The notes: generated by a model from the sequence alone, not told the origin. DNA of 64,000 bases from Nostoc sp. LPT (GCF_017115165.1 NZ_JABXKF010000053.1:103841-167840); one strand, 5' to 3'. Shown: positions 30,667 to 39,768, counted from the stretch's first letter. A program made the numbers and translations.

Positions 30667-31938
30667 ATGAGAGAACACGACCTAGTTTCTTCTTATAGTG
30701 CAGCACTAGAGGGATTAGAGGGCATTAGATATCGTTTGCACGGTGGTTCTACAAAAGAAAAAGTGGATGCTCTTTTAGAAGCATTTCAATATGGGCTTAA
30801 AGGAATTGATCTAGTAATCCAGGTATTGGGCGATGATGTCAGAGAAGTGCGGCAATCAGCTTTGCTCTTATTGTCCTACAGCAGCGAAGCTAATGCTGAA
30901 CAAGCCATATTGAATTATCTGCCCTTTGCAAAAATGCAATGCCTGCATACCTTGACAGAATTTAATCTAGATTGCTACAACCCTGAACAACATCATCCAT
31001 ATTATTTTGCGATCGCAGACTACAATAACACCCTTATTTGCTATTGGGATCTGTCTTATAAGCAATCTTTCGTTAATATTTGGCATTTGGAAACAGGTCA
31101 AAGCAAAAAAGATTTTGATCTGGCGGTGGCTCACGAATTTTGTTTAGGCAAAAGCGGCAAGGTGTGTATCGTTAGCTTTCAGGACTTTATCTGGCCATTA
31201 GATACAGAAACACAAAAGCCGATTGGCACTTATCCTGATTACCTTATGCGTACTGTTCAAGCCCATCCCCATCGCTTGGCTGTCTGCCCAACTAAACAAC
31301 CATTAGTTGCTACTGGCTATACTCAAGGCAGAACAGGAAAGTTAGATATCTGGGATTATGAAACATATACTCGTCGTCTCCATCATCAATTTCAAGATGT
31401 GGCTTTAATTCCTTATGATAATTCATGGAATCAATCAAAGCTAAACCTTTGGTTGACTACACCCCTTCTCTTCACCCCTGATGGAAAGTTCTTGGTTGCA
31501 CGTTTCAAGCAGAGATTGCAGAATAGGCTACAACTATGGAATACCGAAACAGGAGAACTTACTCAAACATTAGATAATCTGCCTGCCCTGACAGTAAATT
31601 CACTTGCGAATCGCCTTGATGGGCAAATTTTGGCTTGCGGAATTCGGGAAAACAAGGTGTGTGTGTGGGAATTGATCAGTGATCGCATTCTCTATACATC
31701 TTCGGGTGTTGCTCCTTGCCTTATAAGTTCAGATGGTAGAGTCTTCATCTGCTGTACAGACAATTACGAAATAGTTGTTTGGGATTTAGCAATGAACAGA
31801 AAATTATGTACATTGCAGGGCCATACAGCGCCAATTGGTTATGTTGCCATGAGTAGCAATCGTGAATTCATTGCTAGTTATAGCATTGATAGAAAAATTA
31901 AAGTTTGGGCAGTGCCAGAGTCCCTTAGATACCTGTAG
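30667..31938 (+). CDS. WD40-repeat protein with a short helical N-terminal domain
   Basis: A 423-residue protein. Residues about 1-80 are helical and HEAT-like (STKEKVDALLEAFQYGLKGI, VLGDDVREVRQSALLLLSYS). The remainder is a beta-propeller with degenerate WD40 blades: FVNIWHLETG, GKLDIWDYETY, NRLQLWNTETGELTQTLDNL, NKVCVWELIS, YEIVVWDLAMNRKLCTLQGH and RKIKVWAVPESL. Such proteins are scaffolds, and in cyanobacteria the same layout often forms the C-terminal part of Ser/Thr kinases. ATG 30667 follows the decayed kinase N-terminus in close succession. Whether it is still expressed is unknown; the frame is intact over 1.27 kb. Confidence 0.75.
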   Translation: MREHDLVSSYSAALEGLEGIRYRLHGGSTKEKVDALLEAFQYGLKGIDLVIQVLGDDVREVRQSALLLLSYSSEANAEQAILNYLPFAKMQCLHTLTEFNLDCYNPEQHHPYYFAIADYNNTLICYWDLSYKQSFVNIWHLETGQSKKDFDLAVAHEFCLGKSGKVCIVSFQDFIWPLDTETQKPIGTYPDYLMRTVQAHPHRLAVCPTKQPLVATGYTQGRTGKLDIWDYETYTRRLHHQFQDVALIPYDNSWNQSKLNLWLTTPLLFTPDGKFLVARFKQRLQNRLQLWNTETGELTQTLDNLPALTVNSLANRLDGQILACGIRENKVCVWELISDRILYTSSGVAPCLISSDGRVFICCTDNYEIVVWDLAMNRKLCTLQGHTAPIGYVAMSSNREFIASYSIDRKIKVWAVPESLRYL

Positions 31939-32009
31939 CAACCTGTAAATAACGTTTGAAGTGAGAACAGATTATTTGCAAATAACGGGTAGTTTATCCA
32001 AGAAAAACC

Positions 32010-32168
32010 TTATGGAGGATAGCTACAAAGAAATATAATGATATGAGTAATAACAGCATTTGCCCGAGCAATTTGCACCACAACAACAGGTCTAATTCCT
32101 GCTTGTTCTGTACCAGCAACAGGATTGATATCGCACAAAAGCACATCTCCCCGTGTGATATTTACCAC
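32010..32168 (-). pseudogene. MazF/PemK-type toxin, C-terminally truncated
   Basis: From a GTG overlapping the antitoxin stop the minus strand encodes VNITRGDVLLCDINPVAGTE QAGIRPVVVVQ and then a foreign-looking tail, ending after 52 residues. Family members are about 110 residues; the visible part is the conserved first strand and loop (GDV, GTEQ..RPVVVVQ). Without the C-terminal half the RNase fold cannot form, so the toxin should be inactive. The intact antitoxin gene overlaps by seven bases. Confidence 0.75.
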
Positions 32169-32392
32169 TGAAGTTCCCCACGCGCCAAGCGTTCTTCATA
32201 ATCTTCTAAATTAGATAAATAGTCAGAAAAATCTGATTCCACTATTTCTACTGACTCGCTAAACTGAAGCCATAATTCCCAGTTATTGCTGCTATGCTTC
32301 ATTAATAGGAAGTCTATAAAATCACTAACTTCCTGAACTAAAGCTTCTGGCATTTGCCGGATTTTACCAATAGTTTGGTCTTGTATGCTCAT
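32162..32392 (-). CDS. Antitoxin-like protein (DUF2281-like) of a MazF-type pair
   Basis: A 76-residue acidic protein: MSIQDQTIGKIRQMPEALVQ EVSDFIDFLL, then an aspartate/glutamate-rich tail ending EERLARGELQW. This pattern (KI..LPE.L..EV.DFIDFL) is typical of DUF2281 proteins that act as antitoxins upstream of PemK/MazF-like or PIN toxins. Its stop overlaps the start of the truncated toxin gene, the arrangement expected for a co-translated toxin-antitoxin operon. With the toxin broken, the antitoxin is probably a leftover or serves to neutralise a related toxin elsewhere. Confidence 0.75.
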   Translation of the reverse strand: MSIQDQTIGKIRQMPEALVQEVSDFIDFLLMKHSSNNWELWLQFSESVEIVESDFSDYLSNLEDYEERLARGELQW

Positions 32393-32475
32393 AATAAATG
32401 TTTTTAGTTGGATTTCTCTTTATCCATAAAAGTCAAAAACCTGGCGATTATAAATAGCCAGGTCTACAATTTCAA

Positions 32476-33867
32476 CTAAAACTCAGCACTTTGAGGTGTA
32501 CGCGGGAACGGAATTACATCGCGGATATTTCCCATCCCCGTCATAAATTGCACAAGTCGTTCAAAACCCAACCCAAAACCCGCATGAGGAACAGTACCAT
32601 AACGACGCAAATCAAGATACCACCACAAATCTTCTGGCTTTAATCCTTGCGCTAATACACGGCGTTCTAAGATTTCTAAACGTTCTTCGCGCTGGGAACC
32701 GCCGACAATTTCGCCAATTTTCGGTGCGAGGATATCCATTGCGCGGACGGTTTTTTCATCATCGTTCAAACGCATATAAAAAGCTTTGATTTGCGCTGGA
32801 TAATCTGTGACGATCGCAGGCTTTTTAAATAATTGTTCAGCTAAGTAGCGTTCGTGTTCTGATTGTAAATCTAAACCCCAACTCACAGGATATTCAAATT
32901 TGACATCAGCTTTTTCTAAAAGTTTGATGGCTTCTGTATAAGTTAAGCGTTCAAACTGATTATTAATAATATTTTCGGCTGTTGCCAACACAGATTTATC
33001 AATGCGTTCATTGAAAAATTCCATATCTTCTGGACAAGTTTCCAACACATATTTAAAAATGTGTTTGAGAAACGCCTCAGCTAAATCCATATCGCCTTCT
33101 AAGTCACAAAAAGCCATTTCTGGCTCAACCATCCAAAATTCTGCTAGGTGGCGGGAAGTATTGGAATTTTCTGCACGGAAGGTAGGGCCAAATGTGTAGA
33201 CGTTAGAAAACGCCATCGCCATCACTTCCGCTTCCAACTGGCCGCTAACTGTTAAATATGTAGGTTTAGCAAAAAAGTCTTGGCTGTAATCTACTGCTTG
33301 GTTTTCTGTGTGCGGAATATTTTTTAAATCTAAACTGGTAACGCTAAAAAGTTCACCTGCACCTTCGCAATCGCTAGCAGTGATGATCGGTGTGTGTACC
33401 CACAGAAAGCCTCTTTCGTGGAAAAATTGGTGAATTGCTGTCGAACAAGCATTTCTAACGCGAAAAACTGCACCAAAGGAATTGGTACGCGATCGCAAAT
33501 GTCCAATGGTTCGCAGAAACTCAAAGGAATGGCGTTTCTTTTGCAGGGGATATGTATCGGGATCAGCTTCGCCGTAAACTTTCACCGTCTCGGCTTTCAA
33601 CTCAATTCGCTGTCCTTTACCCAGAGAAGCCACTAGTACCCCTGTCGCCTCGACAGCAGCACCCGTATTCAATTTTTTCAATATAGCTTCATAATCTGGC
33701 AAATCCTGATTAATCACGACTTGCAAATTAGCTAGTGATGAGCCGTCATTGACTTCAATAAAAGCAAACCCTTTGGACTCGCGCTTTGTCCGCACCCAGC
33801 CTTGCACTTGGAGGGACTCATCAGGTTGGCCACTTCGCAATATTTCTGCAATCCGTCGATTTACCAT
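32476..33867 (-). CDS. asnS: Asparaginyl-tRNA synthetase
   Basis: Class IIb synthetase of 463 residues charging tRNA-Asn. An N-terminal OB-fold anticodon-binding domain ([36 protein letters not shown]) precedes the catalytic core with motif 2 [20 protein letters not shown] and motif 3 [20 protein letters not shown]. It ends [12 protein letters not shown], the usual asparaginyl C-terminus. Its ATG is two bases downstream of the stop of the small coiled-coil gene, so the two are probably cotranscribed. Confidence 0.97.
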   Translation of the reverse strand: MVNRRIAEILRSGQPDESLQVQGWVRTKRESKGFAFIEVNDGSSLANLQVVINQDLPDYEAILKKLNTGAAVEATGVLVASLGKGQRIELKAETVKVYGEADPDTYPLQKKRHSFEFLRTIGHLRSRTNSFGAVFRVRNACSTAIHQFFHERGFLWVHTPIITASDCEGAGELFSVTSLDLKNIPHTENQAVDYSQDFFAKPTYLTVSGQLEAEVMAMAFSNVYTFGPTFRAENSNTSRHLAEFWMVEPEMAFCDLEGDMDLAEAFLKHIFKYVLETCPEDMEFFNERIDKSVLATAENIINNQFERLTYTEAIKLLEKADVKFEYPVSWGLDLQSEHERYLAEQLFKKPAIVTDYPAQIKAFYMRLNDDEKTVRAMDILAPKIGEIVGGSQREERLEILERRVLAQGLKPEDLWWYLDLRRYGTVPHAGFGLGFERLVQFMTGMGNIRDVIPFPRTPQSAEF

Positions 33868-33869
33868 AT

Positions 33870-34232
33870 TTATCCAGCATAAGACTTTAATATCCAGCCT
33901 ATGATAACGCCCATTCCACCAAAGCGGACGACTTGCCAGAAAGGTTTTTTGAGGCTACGCCAAGAAAATAACTGACTTTCTAAGTTTAGTTCTAGCATTT
34001 CCAACTGCCGTTGAATTTGCCGTAACTCTGCTTTGATTTCTGGTGTCTGAGATTTATTGTGCTTTAGTTGATCGCGGCGCTGTTGCCATTGTGCCTGTTG
34101 TTGGCGATCGCGCTGCACTTGATCGTAACGTTCTCTCAACGATAGGAGCGATCGCTCTACTTCTTCTAGTTCTTGTTCAAAATCTGGTTCGGGATTTTCT
34201 GCTGACGGCTGTGATTGTTTAGACGGCTTCAT
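33870..34232 (-). CDS. Small coiled-coil protein with a C-terminal membrane segment
   Basis: A 120-residue protein from ATG 34232 ([20 protein letters not shown]). A charged coiled coil spans about residues 20-90 ([60 protein letters not shown]), followed by a C-terminal hydrophobic helix [20 protein letters not shown]. The open frame extends 25 codons further up, but that part overlaps an AT-rich promoter-like region. It sits two bases from asnS. No functional family recognised; similar small proteins occur next to asnS in related genomes only as far as I recall. Confidence 0.65.
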   Translation of the reverse strand: MKPSKQSQPSAENPEPDFEQELEEVERSLLSLRERYDQVQRDRQQQAQWQQRRDQLKHNKSQTPEIKAELRQIQRQLEMLELNLESQLFSWRSLKKPFWQVVRFGGMGVIIGWILKSYAG

Positions 34233-34336
34233 GTACAAGTAGTAAACTAAGATTAAATGCGACCTGCCAATAGTCAAAATTAAAACTATGAGTTTTTGAC
34301 TCAGCACTTAGCACTCATCACTCAGTACTCATAATT

Positions 34337-34612
34337 ATGTCTCAATCTACTCAGCTGCCTAAAACCAGTCAACTGAATGAACTTACTACTCTGGAACTAG
34401 CTCAAGCCCTTATGGAAAGGCTGACTATTTCCCCTAACGATTGGCATCGCCTCAAGTCTAACCGCAATTCCCGCGCTAATGAACAAGTGGCAGCAGCAAT
34501 TGTGTATCTTTTAAAGAATCAGCCAGAAGAAGCTCAAGCTAGATTACAACAAGCAGTTGGTTGGTTAGATCGCTCCATTTCTGCCCCTCCCTGTCCGACT
34601 CACGGAAAATAG
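34337..34612 (+). CDS. Small conserved cyanobacterial protein (probably DUF6439)
   Basis: A 91-residue helical protein: LNELTTLELAQALMERLTIS, PNDWHRLKSNRNSRANEQVA, AAIVYLLKNQPEEAQARLQQ and a strongly conserved-looking end VGWLDRSISAPPCPTHGK. I associate this pattern with a cyanobacteria-specific domain of unknown function, with moderate confidence in the family number. It is divergent from the coiled-coil/asnS pair. An STRR-type array (CAGCACTTAGCACTCATCAC) lies just upstream at about 34285-34335. Confidence 0.7.
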   Translation: MSQSTQLPKTSQLNELTTLELAQALMERLTISPNDWHRLKSNRNSRANEQVAAAIVYLLKNQPEEAQARLQQAVGWLDRSISAPPCPTHGK

Positions 34613-34661
34613 AGAGTAGGCAATAAATAAATCAATCAACCAATAACTTTCTCCCCTTCCC

Positions 34662-34685
34662 AGACGCGATTAATCGCCCCTCTAC
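34662..34685. repeat. Half of the GTAGAGACGCGATTAATCGC palindrome
   Basis: AGACGCGATTAATCGCCCCT is an imperfect copy of the palindrome used as a terminator at 10434. It lies between the convergent DUF6439-like and RsbW-like genes. Confidence 0.6.
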
Positions 34686-34693
34686 TAGCCCTG

Positions 34694-35143
34694 TTATCGC
34701 CGCAGAGATAATCCCCGGCGATTTTCCATTTGTTTACAAAGCCTCAATTCTGTGCCTTTGCGGTTCCACTCTACCTGATCAAAAATTTGATGCAGAAGAC
34801 ATAAACCACGGCCATTTTCTGACTCATCTGGTGGAAGATAGTCTGTTGGTTCTTCATTACTAGTAGATGAAGGAGTAAAGCCACTACCCTGGTCTGATAT
34901 TATCCACCAATATTGATTATCTATTACGGAAAAACGAACTACAACTGTTTTACTCGGATCGAGATTATTACCATGTTTAGCTGCGTTTACTAGGGCTTCT
35001 TGGAGTCCTAGCCGCAGTTCTGCTTGTAATCTTGCTGGAATTTCTGCCAACAATAAGTCTAATATGGGACAAAGGTAGAGGGTTGAGGCAAAACTAATAG
35101 TGCCCCAATAACGTCCAACTGGACGGAGTGAAATAGTAATCAC
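34694..35143 (-). CDS. RsbW-like anti-sigma factor ATPase/kinase
   Basis: A 149-residue GHKL-type ATPase domain alone. N-box LRLGLQEALVNAAKHGNNLD, G1 box ISDQGSGFTP, and G2 box ENGRGLCLLHQIFDQVEW identify the HATPase_c_2 family, whose members bind sigma factors or phosphorylate STAS antagonists in partner-switching pathways. No sigma factor, STAS protein or PP2C phosphatase gene is adjacent, so the partner is unknown. Start ATG at 35143 gives MITISLRPVGRYWGTISFAS. Confidence 0.85.
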   Translation of the reverse strand: MITISLRPVGRYWGTISFASTLYLCPILDLLLAEIPARLQAELRLGLQEALVNAAKHGNNLDPSKTVVVRFSVIDNQYWWIISDQGSGFTPSSTSNEEPTDYLPPDESENGRGLCLLHQIFDQVEWNRKGTELRLCKQMENRRGLSLRR

Positions 35144-35533
35144 AAGAGAAACCCCATAGCTTTCAGTTAGCTAGACATCAGTTTGCTATTACAGTCACCC
35201 TGATAAAACTTGAGGTGGTCATGTTGCCTTCAAACTTGCGTCTTTAAAACTAAATTTTGAAAATGCTAGGGAGCATTGATTCTATAGTCTGAATTCGGAT
35301 TGTTTAAGTATATATCGGCTGGAATAAGTTTGATAATGAAGTCAGCAAATTAAGAATATGCTGTTAATTTTAGAGAGTATTGGCATACTCTAGTTAGTTG
35401 CCGATTTATAATTTACACAATCTTCTTCATGTTTTTAAGAACCCATGCAACTTGAATTTATTTAAACAAAATGAATTTTTATTTTTGGCTTAATTCAATT
35501 TTAGCATCTTTAGTATGGACTAGACTAAAATTT
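35144..35533. other. Gene-free AT-rich region
   Basis: About 390 bases between the minus-strand rlmD-like and RsbW-like genes. No reading frame or repeat of note; it should contain the RsbW-like gene's promoter. Confidence 0.45.
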
Positions 35534-36940
35534 TCAAATTTCAGTTTTTTTGAAGGAATTACTACCCTTGTCAAAATGTGATAGCACAAGAAAGGCGGCA
35601 GTTTCAACATGAGCAGTTTGAGGAAAAAAATCAGCAGGTTGTACCCGTGTGATGGTATATTGCCCATCTTGGCAAAGCAATTTCAGGTCGCGGGCGAGGG
35701 TAGCTACTTTACAGCTGACGTAAACGATCCGAGATGGTTTCAATTGCCGTAAAGTATCTATGACTGCGCGATCGCACCCCTTACGTGGCGGATCGAGTAT
35801 TACTACTTCTGGTATTGTGCCCATTTGGGGAAGCAATTTCTCTACTGCGCCGACTTGGAATGTCACATTATCAATTCCGTTACGGTGGGCATTCAAAATA
35901 GCTTGTTCTACTGCTGCTGGTTGCACTTCTAATCCTGTAGCAATACGAACTTTCTTGGCGAGGGGTAAAGTTAAAGTCCCAATACCACAGTAGGCATCAA
36001 CTAGGAACTCATGCCCTTGAAGATTGAGTTCTGATTGAATTACCTGCAATAGTGCCTCTGCCGTTTCTGTATACACTTGGAAAAATGTATCTGGGCGTAC
36101 TTGAAATTCCAGTCCAGCAAAATATTCACGCAGGTGGGGTACTCCAGCGATGCAACGGGTTTCTGATCCAAAGATAGCATTTGTGCGATCGCTATTGCGA
36201 TTGAGCGACACTCCCACTAACTGCGGATAACGCTTTAACCATTTCTGGGCTTGGGTTTCAATTCCTGATAAATTCCAGTCCTTCACCACCAAAGTCAGCA
36301 ACATTTCCCCTGTGTGTCGGCCAATGCGTAAACCAAGATGGCGAATTTGTCCTTGATGACGCTGTTCGTCATAGATTCGCCAACCTCGTTGTTGGATATC
36401 CTGCTTAACTTCGGCAAGTAAGGGATTTAATCGCGCATCTTGGACTGGACATTGATTTAAATTAATTAATTGGTGACTACCTTTTTGATAGTAACCAGCC
36501 TGTACTTGTCCTGTTGCTGATGTGCCCAGAGGATATGTAGATTTATTACGGTAGCCGAAAGCAGAAGGGGCGGCGAGTACCGGCTCTACTGGTGGTCGGG
36601 CAAAACCGCCAATGCGTTCCAAAGCTTGGATAACTTGATTTTGCTTGGCTACTAGCTGGTAATCATAATTAATATGCTGCCACTGGCAACCACCGCACTT
36701 ATCCGCCACAATACAACTGGGTCGGATACGGTGAGGAGATGGTGACAATAGCTGTTGGAGCTTCCCGTGGGCGTATTTTGGTTTAACATGAACCAAGCGA
36801 ACAATGGCGCGATCGCCTGGGACAGTATCTGGGACAAACACTACACGTTCATCAGCGCGCCCCACACCATCGCCTGTATCATTCAGATTAGCGATCGTCA
36901 CTTCAATTAATTCACCCTGTTGCCAAATTATTTTTGTCAT
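35534..36940 (-). CDS. rlmD: RlmD/TrmA-family RNA (uracil-C5)-methyltransferase
   Basis: Methylates a uracil in 23S rRNA or tRNA using SAM. The N-terminal TRAM domain (QQGELIEVTIANLNDTGDGV GRADERVVFVP) is followed by an iron-sulfur cluster motif C-x5-CGGC (CIVADKCGGCQWQH, about residues 76-89), the SAM-binding VDAYCGIGTLTLPLAKKV, VILDPPRKGCDRAVI and the catalytic cysteine in RIVYVSCKVATLARDL. Length 468 residues fits the family. The exact target base cannot be told from sequence, so the gene symbol is tentative. It stands alone; an STRR array overlaps its start region. Confidence 0.88.
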   Translation of the reverse strand: MTKIIWQQGELIEVTIANLNDTGDGVGRADERVVFVPDTVPGDRAIVRLVHVKPKYAHGKLQQLLSPSPHRIRPSCIVADKCGGCQWQHINYDYQLVAKQNQVIQALERIGGFARPPVEPVLAAPSAFGYRNKSTYPLGTSATGQVQAGYYQKGSHQLINLNQCPVQDARLNPLLAEVKQDIQQRGWRIYDEQRHQGQIRHLGLRIGRHTGEMLLTLVVKDWNLSGIETQAQKWLKRYPQLVGVSLNRNSDRTNAIFGSETRCIAGVPHLREYFAGLEFQVRPDTFFQVYTETAEALLQVIQSELNLQGHEFLVDAYCGIGTLTLPLAKKVRIATGLEVQPAAVEQAILNAHRNGIDNVTFQVGAVEKLLPQMGTIPEVVILDPPRKGCDRAVIDTLRQLKPSRIVYVSCKVATLARDLKLLCQDGQYTITRVQPADFFPQTAHVETAAFLVLSHFDKGSNSFKKTEI

Positions 36941-36963
36941 TTGTCATTTGTCATTTGTCATTG
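36936..36963. repeat. GTCATTT heptamer repeats upstream of the rlmD-like gene
   Basis: Four GTCATTT units, beginning at the start codon of the minus-strand gene. STRR-like. Confidence 0.75.
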
Positions 36964-37102
36964 TCCCCTTCATTTCGCCTACTCCCTGCTCCCTACTCTC
37001 CCCAAACAGATAAATTCAATACATAAGTAACTCCGATCCCTTCACTTGTGTACCTCCGACTCGCTAAACTAACAGATAATATTTCAGGTGATTTCAATAA
37101 TC

Positions 37103-37588
37103 ATGACTGTAATTAGCCAAGTTATTCTCAAAGCCGACGACGAACTGCGTTATCCCAGCAGTGGCGAACTTAAAAATATCAAAGACTTTTTGCAAACCGG
37201 GGTACAACGGACGCGGATTGCGGCTACCTTAGCCGAAAACGAAAAAAAGATAGTTCAGGAAGCAACCAAACAACTTTGGCAGAAGCGTCCTGACTTTATC
37301 TCCCCTGGAGGTAATGCTTACGGTGAACGCCAACGCTCTTTATGCATCCGTGATTTTGGCTGGTACTTACGCCTAATTACTTATGGTGTACTTGCCGGTG
37401 ACATAGAGCCAATTGAAAAAATCGGTGTGATTGGTGTGCGGGAAATGTACAATTCATTGGGCGTTCCCGTGCCTGGAATGGTAGAAGCGATTAATTCCCT
37501 CAAAACAGCCTCTCTTAGCTTACTAAGTGCGGAAGACGCGGCCGAAGCAGCACCTTACTTTGATTACATCATTCAAGCGATGTCTTAA
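37103..37588 (+). CDS. apcD: Allophycocyanin alpha-B subunit
   Basis: Terminal-emitter phycobiliprotein of the phycobilisome core that passes excitation mainly to photosystem I. The 161 residues from ATG 37103 read [20 protein letters not shown], with the bilin-attachment cysteine in [20 protein letters not shown] and a C-terminus [20 protein letters not shown] .. [13 protein letters not shown]. The ADDELRYP and [14 protein letters not shown] features fit ApcD better than ApcA. The open frame begins five codons earlier at an ATT-rich stretch, which I reject. It is a solitary gene, as apcD usually is. Confidence 0.9.
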   Translation: MTVISQVILKADDELRYPSSGELKNIKDFLQTGVQRTRIAATLAENEKKIVQEATKQLWQKRPDFISPGGNAYGERQRSLCIRDFGWYLRLITYGVLAGDIEPIEKIGVIGVREMYNSLGVPVPGMVEAINSLKTASLSLLSAEDAAEAAPYFDYIIQAMS

Positions 37589-37689
37589 TACAAAGTGTGT
37601 GCTGGTTCTAGGAATATAGTTTCGGTCTACTAGAGTGAGTGCGAGGTATTAGCACTCGATAGGCATAAAATCCCCAATTTGATCATACC

Positions 37690-37752
37690 TTCCCCACATT
37701 TAGTAGTGGCTGTGGCAAAATCTCTGTCAAGTTCCCAACCAAATGTGGGGAA
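37690..37752 (+). terminator. Long-range hairpin downstream of apcD
   Basis: TTCCCCACATTT and AAATGTGGGGAA form a perfect 12-bp stem enclosing 39 bases, about 100 bases after the apcD stop, followed by TTTT. A terminator or a processed small RNA end are possible. Confidence 0.5.
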
Positions 37753-37847
37753 ATTTTATGGATATGGGCATGGGATACTTGTACTGAGTGCGTAGCATCT
37801 CGTAGAGAAGTATTGGGCATTGGGCATTTGACTAATGACTAATGACT

Positions 37848-37966
37848 ATTAGACCTCTTGCAAAAGTCCCTAACACCCCAACCCCTCCCCGCTCTTCGGG
37901 AGGAGAGACAAAGCGTAGCTTTGGCGGGGTGGGGTTCTTTTTTTGGATTTATGCAAGAGGTCTAAT
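37848..37966. mobile_element. MITE-like element, 119 bp with perfect 15-bp terminal inverted repeats
   Basis: Ends are ATTAGACCTCTTGCA and TGCAAGAGGTCTAAT. The interior has a second palindrome (AACCCCTCCCCGCTCTTCGG ..) and the segment AAGCGTAGCTTTGGCGGGGT, also present in inverted form at 44131. The element lies within AATGACT heptamer repeats, so it probably inserted into an STRR. No coding capacity. Confidence 0.75.
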
Positions 37967-37988
37967 GACTAATGACAAATACAAAAAA

Positions 37989-38015
37989 CCGACAGTCCTT
38001 GATTAAGGCTGTCGG
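37989..38015 (-). terminator. Strong terminator-like hairpin reading the minus strand
   Basis: CCGACAGCCTT pairs with AAGGACTGTCGG (one mismatch) and, on the minus strand, is followed directly by TTTTTT. The nearest minus-strand gene ends about 500 bases away, so it may end a small RNA encoded in 38016-38300. Confidence 0.65.
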
Positions 38016-38522
38016 CTATTAAGTGTGTTCCCTATTAATGACTCGGCTAGAGTTCAGTTGTCATTAATTATGCCTAGTTACCGATCGCTGGGAGACGATC
38101 CTAATCATCGATATGTGTGATTCTCGTCACTTGATTGTTACATCTAAACTGCATATACCCGAATAATCTCTGAGTGGACACTAGATTCACGTAAGTAAAG
38201 GAGCTAGAAATTTCACCAAGATTAAAAAATCAAGTTATCTTTAAAGATTAAAGCATTTGGTGTGCTAATGATCTTCATTTTGTCTACCTCATGGTCGGAA
38301 TAATCCTGTTGAGTGCATTCTGAGGTTTTACTACCCCTCTATCCAAGAAACAATTTTGCTTGTAAGAAAGGCTGCACAAGCATCTTCTGCCAATATTTAC
38401 CAAGATGGAAATACAAGTATTTAGTTAGAGTTTAAATTAAAGAGCGATCGCGCTTCAATCTACAGGAAAGTAAAAGTGCGTAGCTTGCCGCCGTAGGCAT
38501 CGTCTTTTACAACATAAATTAA
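38016..38522. other. Gene-free region possibly encoding a small RNA
   Basis: About 500 bases with no supported reading frame. The minus strand ends in a good terminator at 37989. Just upstream, TAATGAC and GTCATTA segments (about 38034-38070) can pair. A repeat of the GCGTAGC/GCCGTAGGCATCGTC type lies at 38477-38506. The RNA itself is inference. Confidence 0.35.
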
Positions 38523-38807
38523 TTAGCATCCCAAAACATTTTTAACGCCATTCACCAACACAGCTACTAATTCCAATGATGCGGTGGTTGCACCAATTGT
38601 ACTAAGCATTCCTCGTACTGTTGCTGATATCGCCTCCATACTAGCTCCTCCTATAAGCATTGTTATTACTGTACTTGCAATAGAAACAATCCCAGTAGCA
38701 GCTATACCCAAACCAACTGAAATTGCGCCGACTATAGCAATAATAATACTCCATTCCAATGGATTAGGACTGTGACAAGCCAGAATAAAGATTATAGGAA
38801 AATTCAT
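38523..38807 (-). CDS. Small very hydrophobic Gly/Ala-rich protein
   Basis: A 94-residue protein with almost no charged residues: a short N-terminal hydrophobic stretch, then LEWSIIIAIVGAISVGLGIA, TGIVSIASTVITMLIGGASM, and TIGATTASLELVAVLVNGVK NVLGC. Two or three membrane-spanning helices are likely. Size and composition recall bacteriocin or holin-like peptides, but no conserved motif supports either and no transport or modification gene adjoins. No clear ribosome site. Function unknown; it could also be a non-expressed frame. Confidence 0.4.
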   Translation of the reverse strand: MNFPIIFILACHSPNPLEWSIIIAIVGAISVGLGIAATGIVSIASTVITMLIGGASMEAISATVRGMLSTIGATTASLELVAVLVNGVKNVLGC

Positions 38808-39031
38808 TTTACTACTTCAATAATGTTGCATTTAGTTAATCTTAATTTTAAAAATAAGCTTTTATTTGTGATCATAGTAAAATTACTCAAATTATCAAGT
38901 TTCAGCTTAATTTGCTAGGAAATTAAGTGTTTTTGCAGTTGCCTTCATTGAGTAAATCACAATAGCGCGATAAGCTAGAGTTAGCAACAAAACTGATTAA
39001 CAACTGGCAACAAACCTAGCTTGGGGTAACG

Positions 39032-39346
39032 ATGGCAACAGAACAAAAGCACAGCAATTATTTATCAGAAGCCGAAAGCCGTTTGCATCAACTTTCTATT
39101 GAAAAGTTGCGAGTAGCAGTTGTGTTTCTGGCTTATTTGCAAGAAACAGAAGAAAACGAAGTTACTGAGAAACTATTATTAAATATTCCTTCTTTTGCCG
39201 AATATTTCCGCGAAATTGAACAAAATGAAGACAAATTAGAAAATACTGCCTCAAATCAGATTGCCTCAGATGAAGAGGTATGGCAGACTTATTTAGCTTC
39301 TAAACAGAAATGGCAGGAGGTTTACCGTCGCCTTGCAGACTCCTAG
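39032..39346 (+). CDS. Putative antitoxin of a Doc-type pair
   Basis: A 104-residue acidic protein (SEAESRLHQLSIEKLRVAVV FLAYLQETEENEVTEKLL, then a C-terminal QTYLASKQKWQEVYRRLADS). Its stop overlaps the start of the Doc toxin gene by 14 bases, the usual order for a type II antitoxin followed by its toxin. It does not resemble Phd closely; the family resembles uncharacterised cyanobacterial antitoxins that precede Doc or PIN toxins. Assignment rests mainly on context. Confidence 0.65.
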   Translation: MATEQKHSNYLSEAESRLHQLSIEKLRVAVVFLAYLQETEENEVTEKLLLNIPSFAEYFREIEQNEDKLENTASNQIASDEEVWQTYLASKQKWQEVYRRLADS

Positions 39347-39725
39347 ATTTATTTCTATTTCTCAAGTCTTAGACATTCACCAAGATGAGATAAACAGCTT
39401 TGGTGGAACATCTGGTGTCAGAGACGAAGGTTTGCTAGATTCAGCATTGGCACAACCTCAAGCTACTTTTGGCGGTGAACTTCTCCATCCTACAATTCAC
39501 GAGCAAGCAGCAGCATACCTGTACCATTTAGCAATGAACCATCCGTTTATTGATGGCAACAAGCGCACTGCATTTGCGGTTATGGATACCTTCATAACCT
39601 TAAATGGCTACACTCTCAACCTATCTCAAGAGCAAGCTTACAACTTGGTGATTCAAGTAGTTCAGAAAGAAATATCCAAAGAAGAATTATCTACATTTCT
39701 GGAACTGCACTTACAGGGCAAGTAA
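39333..39725 (+). CDS. doc: Doc-family (Fic-fold) toxin
   Basis: Death-on-curing toxins phosphorylate and inactivate elongation factor Tu. The 130-residue product has the characteristic motif HPFIDGNKRTAF (about residues 69-80), the Doc variant of the Fic active site, and the preceding LHPTIHEQAAAYLYHLAMN helix. The start is a TTG at 39333 with GGAGG upstream (39316-39320); no ATG fits. It overlaps the antitoxin gene, so translation is probably coupled. Motif and length are complete, so the toxin should be functional if the antitoxin is real. Confidence 0.88.
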   Translation: MQTPRFISISQVLDIHQDEINSFGGTSGVRDEGLLDSALAQPQATFGGELLHPTIHEQAAAYLYHLAMNHPFIDGNKRTAFAVMDTFITLNGYTLNLSQEQAYNLVIQVVQKEISKEELSTFLELHLQGK

Positions 39726-39768
39726 ATCGATAGAATAATGCTCTGTCCCCCCAGAGTGCATTACTTTC

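Noticed and set aside
37647..37655. TTAGCACTC half-site near apcD as a possible CIRCE
   Set aside because: No GAGTGCTAA partner at nine-base spacing; only half of the operator is present.
38584..38775. Plus-strand 63-codon hydrophobic frame opposite the small hydrophobic protein
   Set aside because: A mirror of the low-complexity minus-strand frame; no ribosome site and no better evidence than the minus strand.
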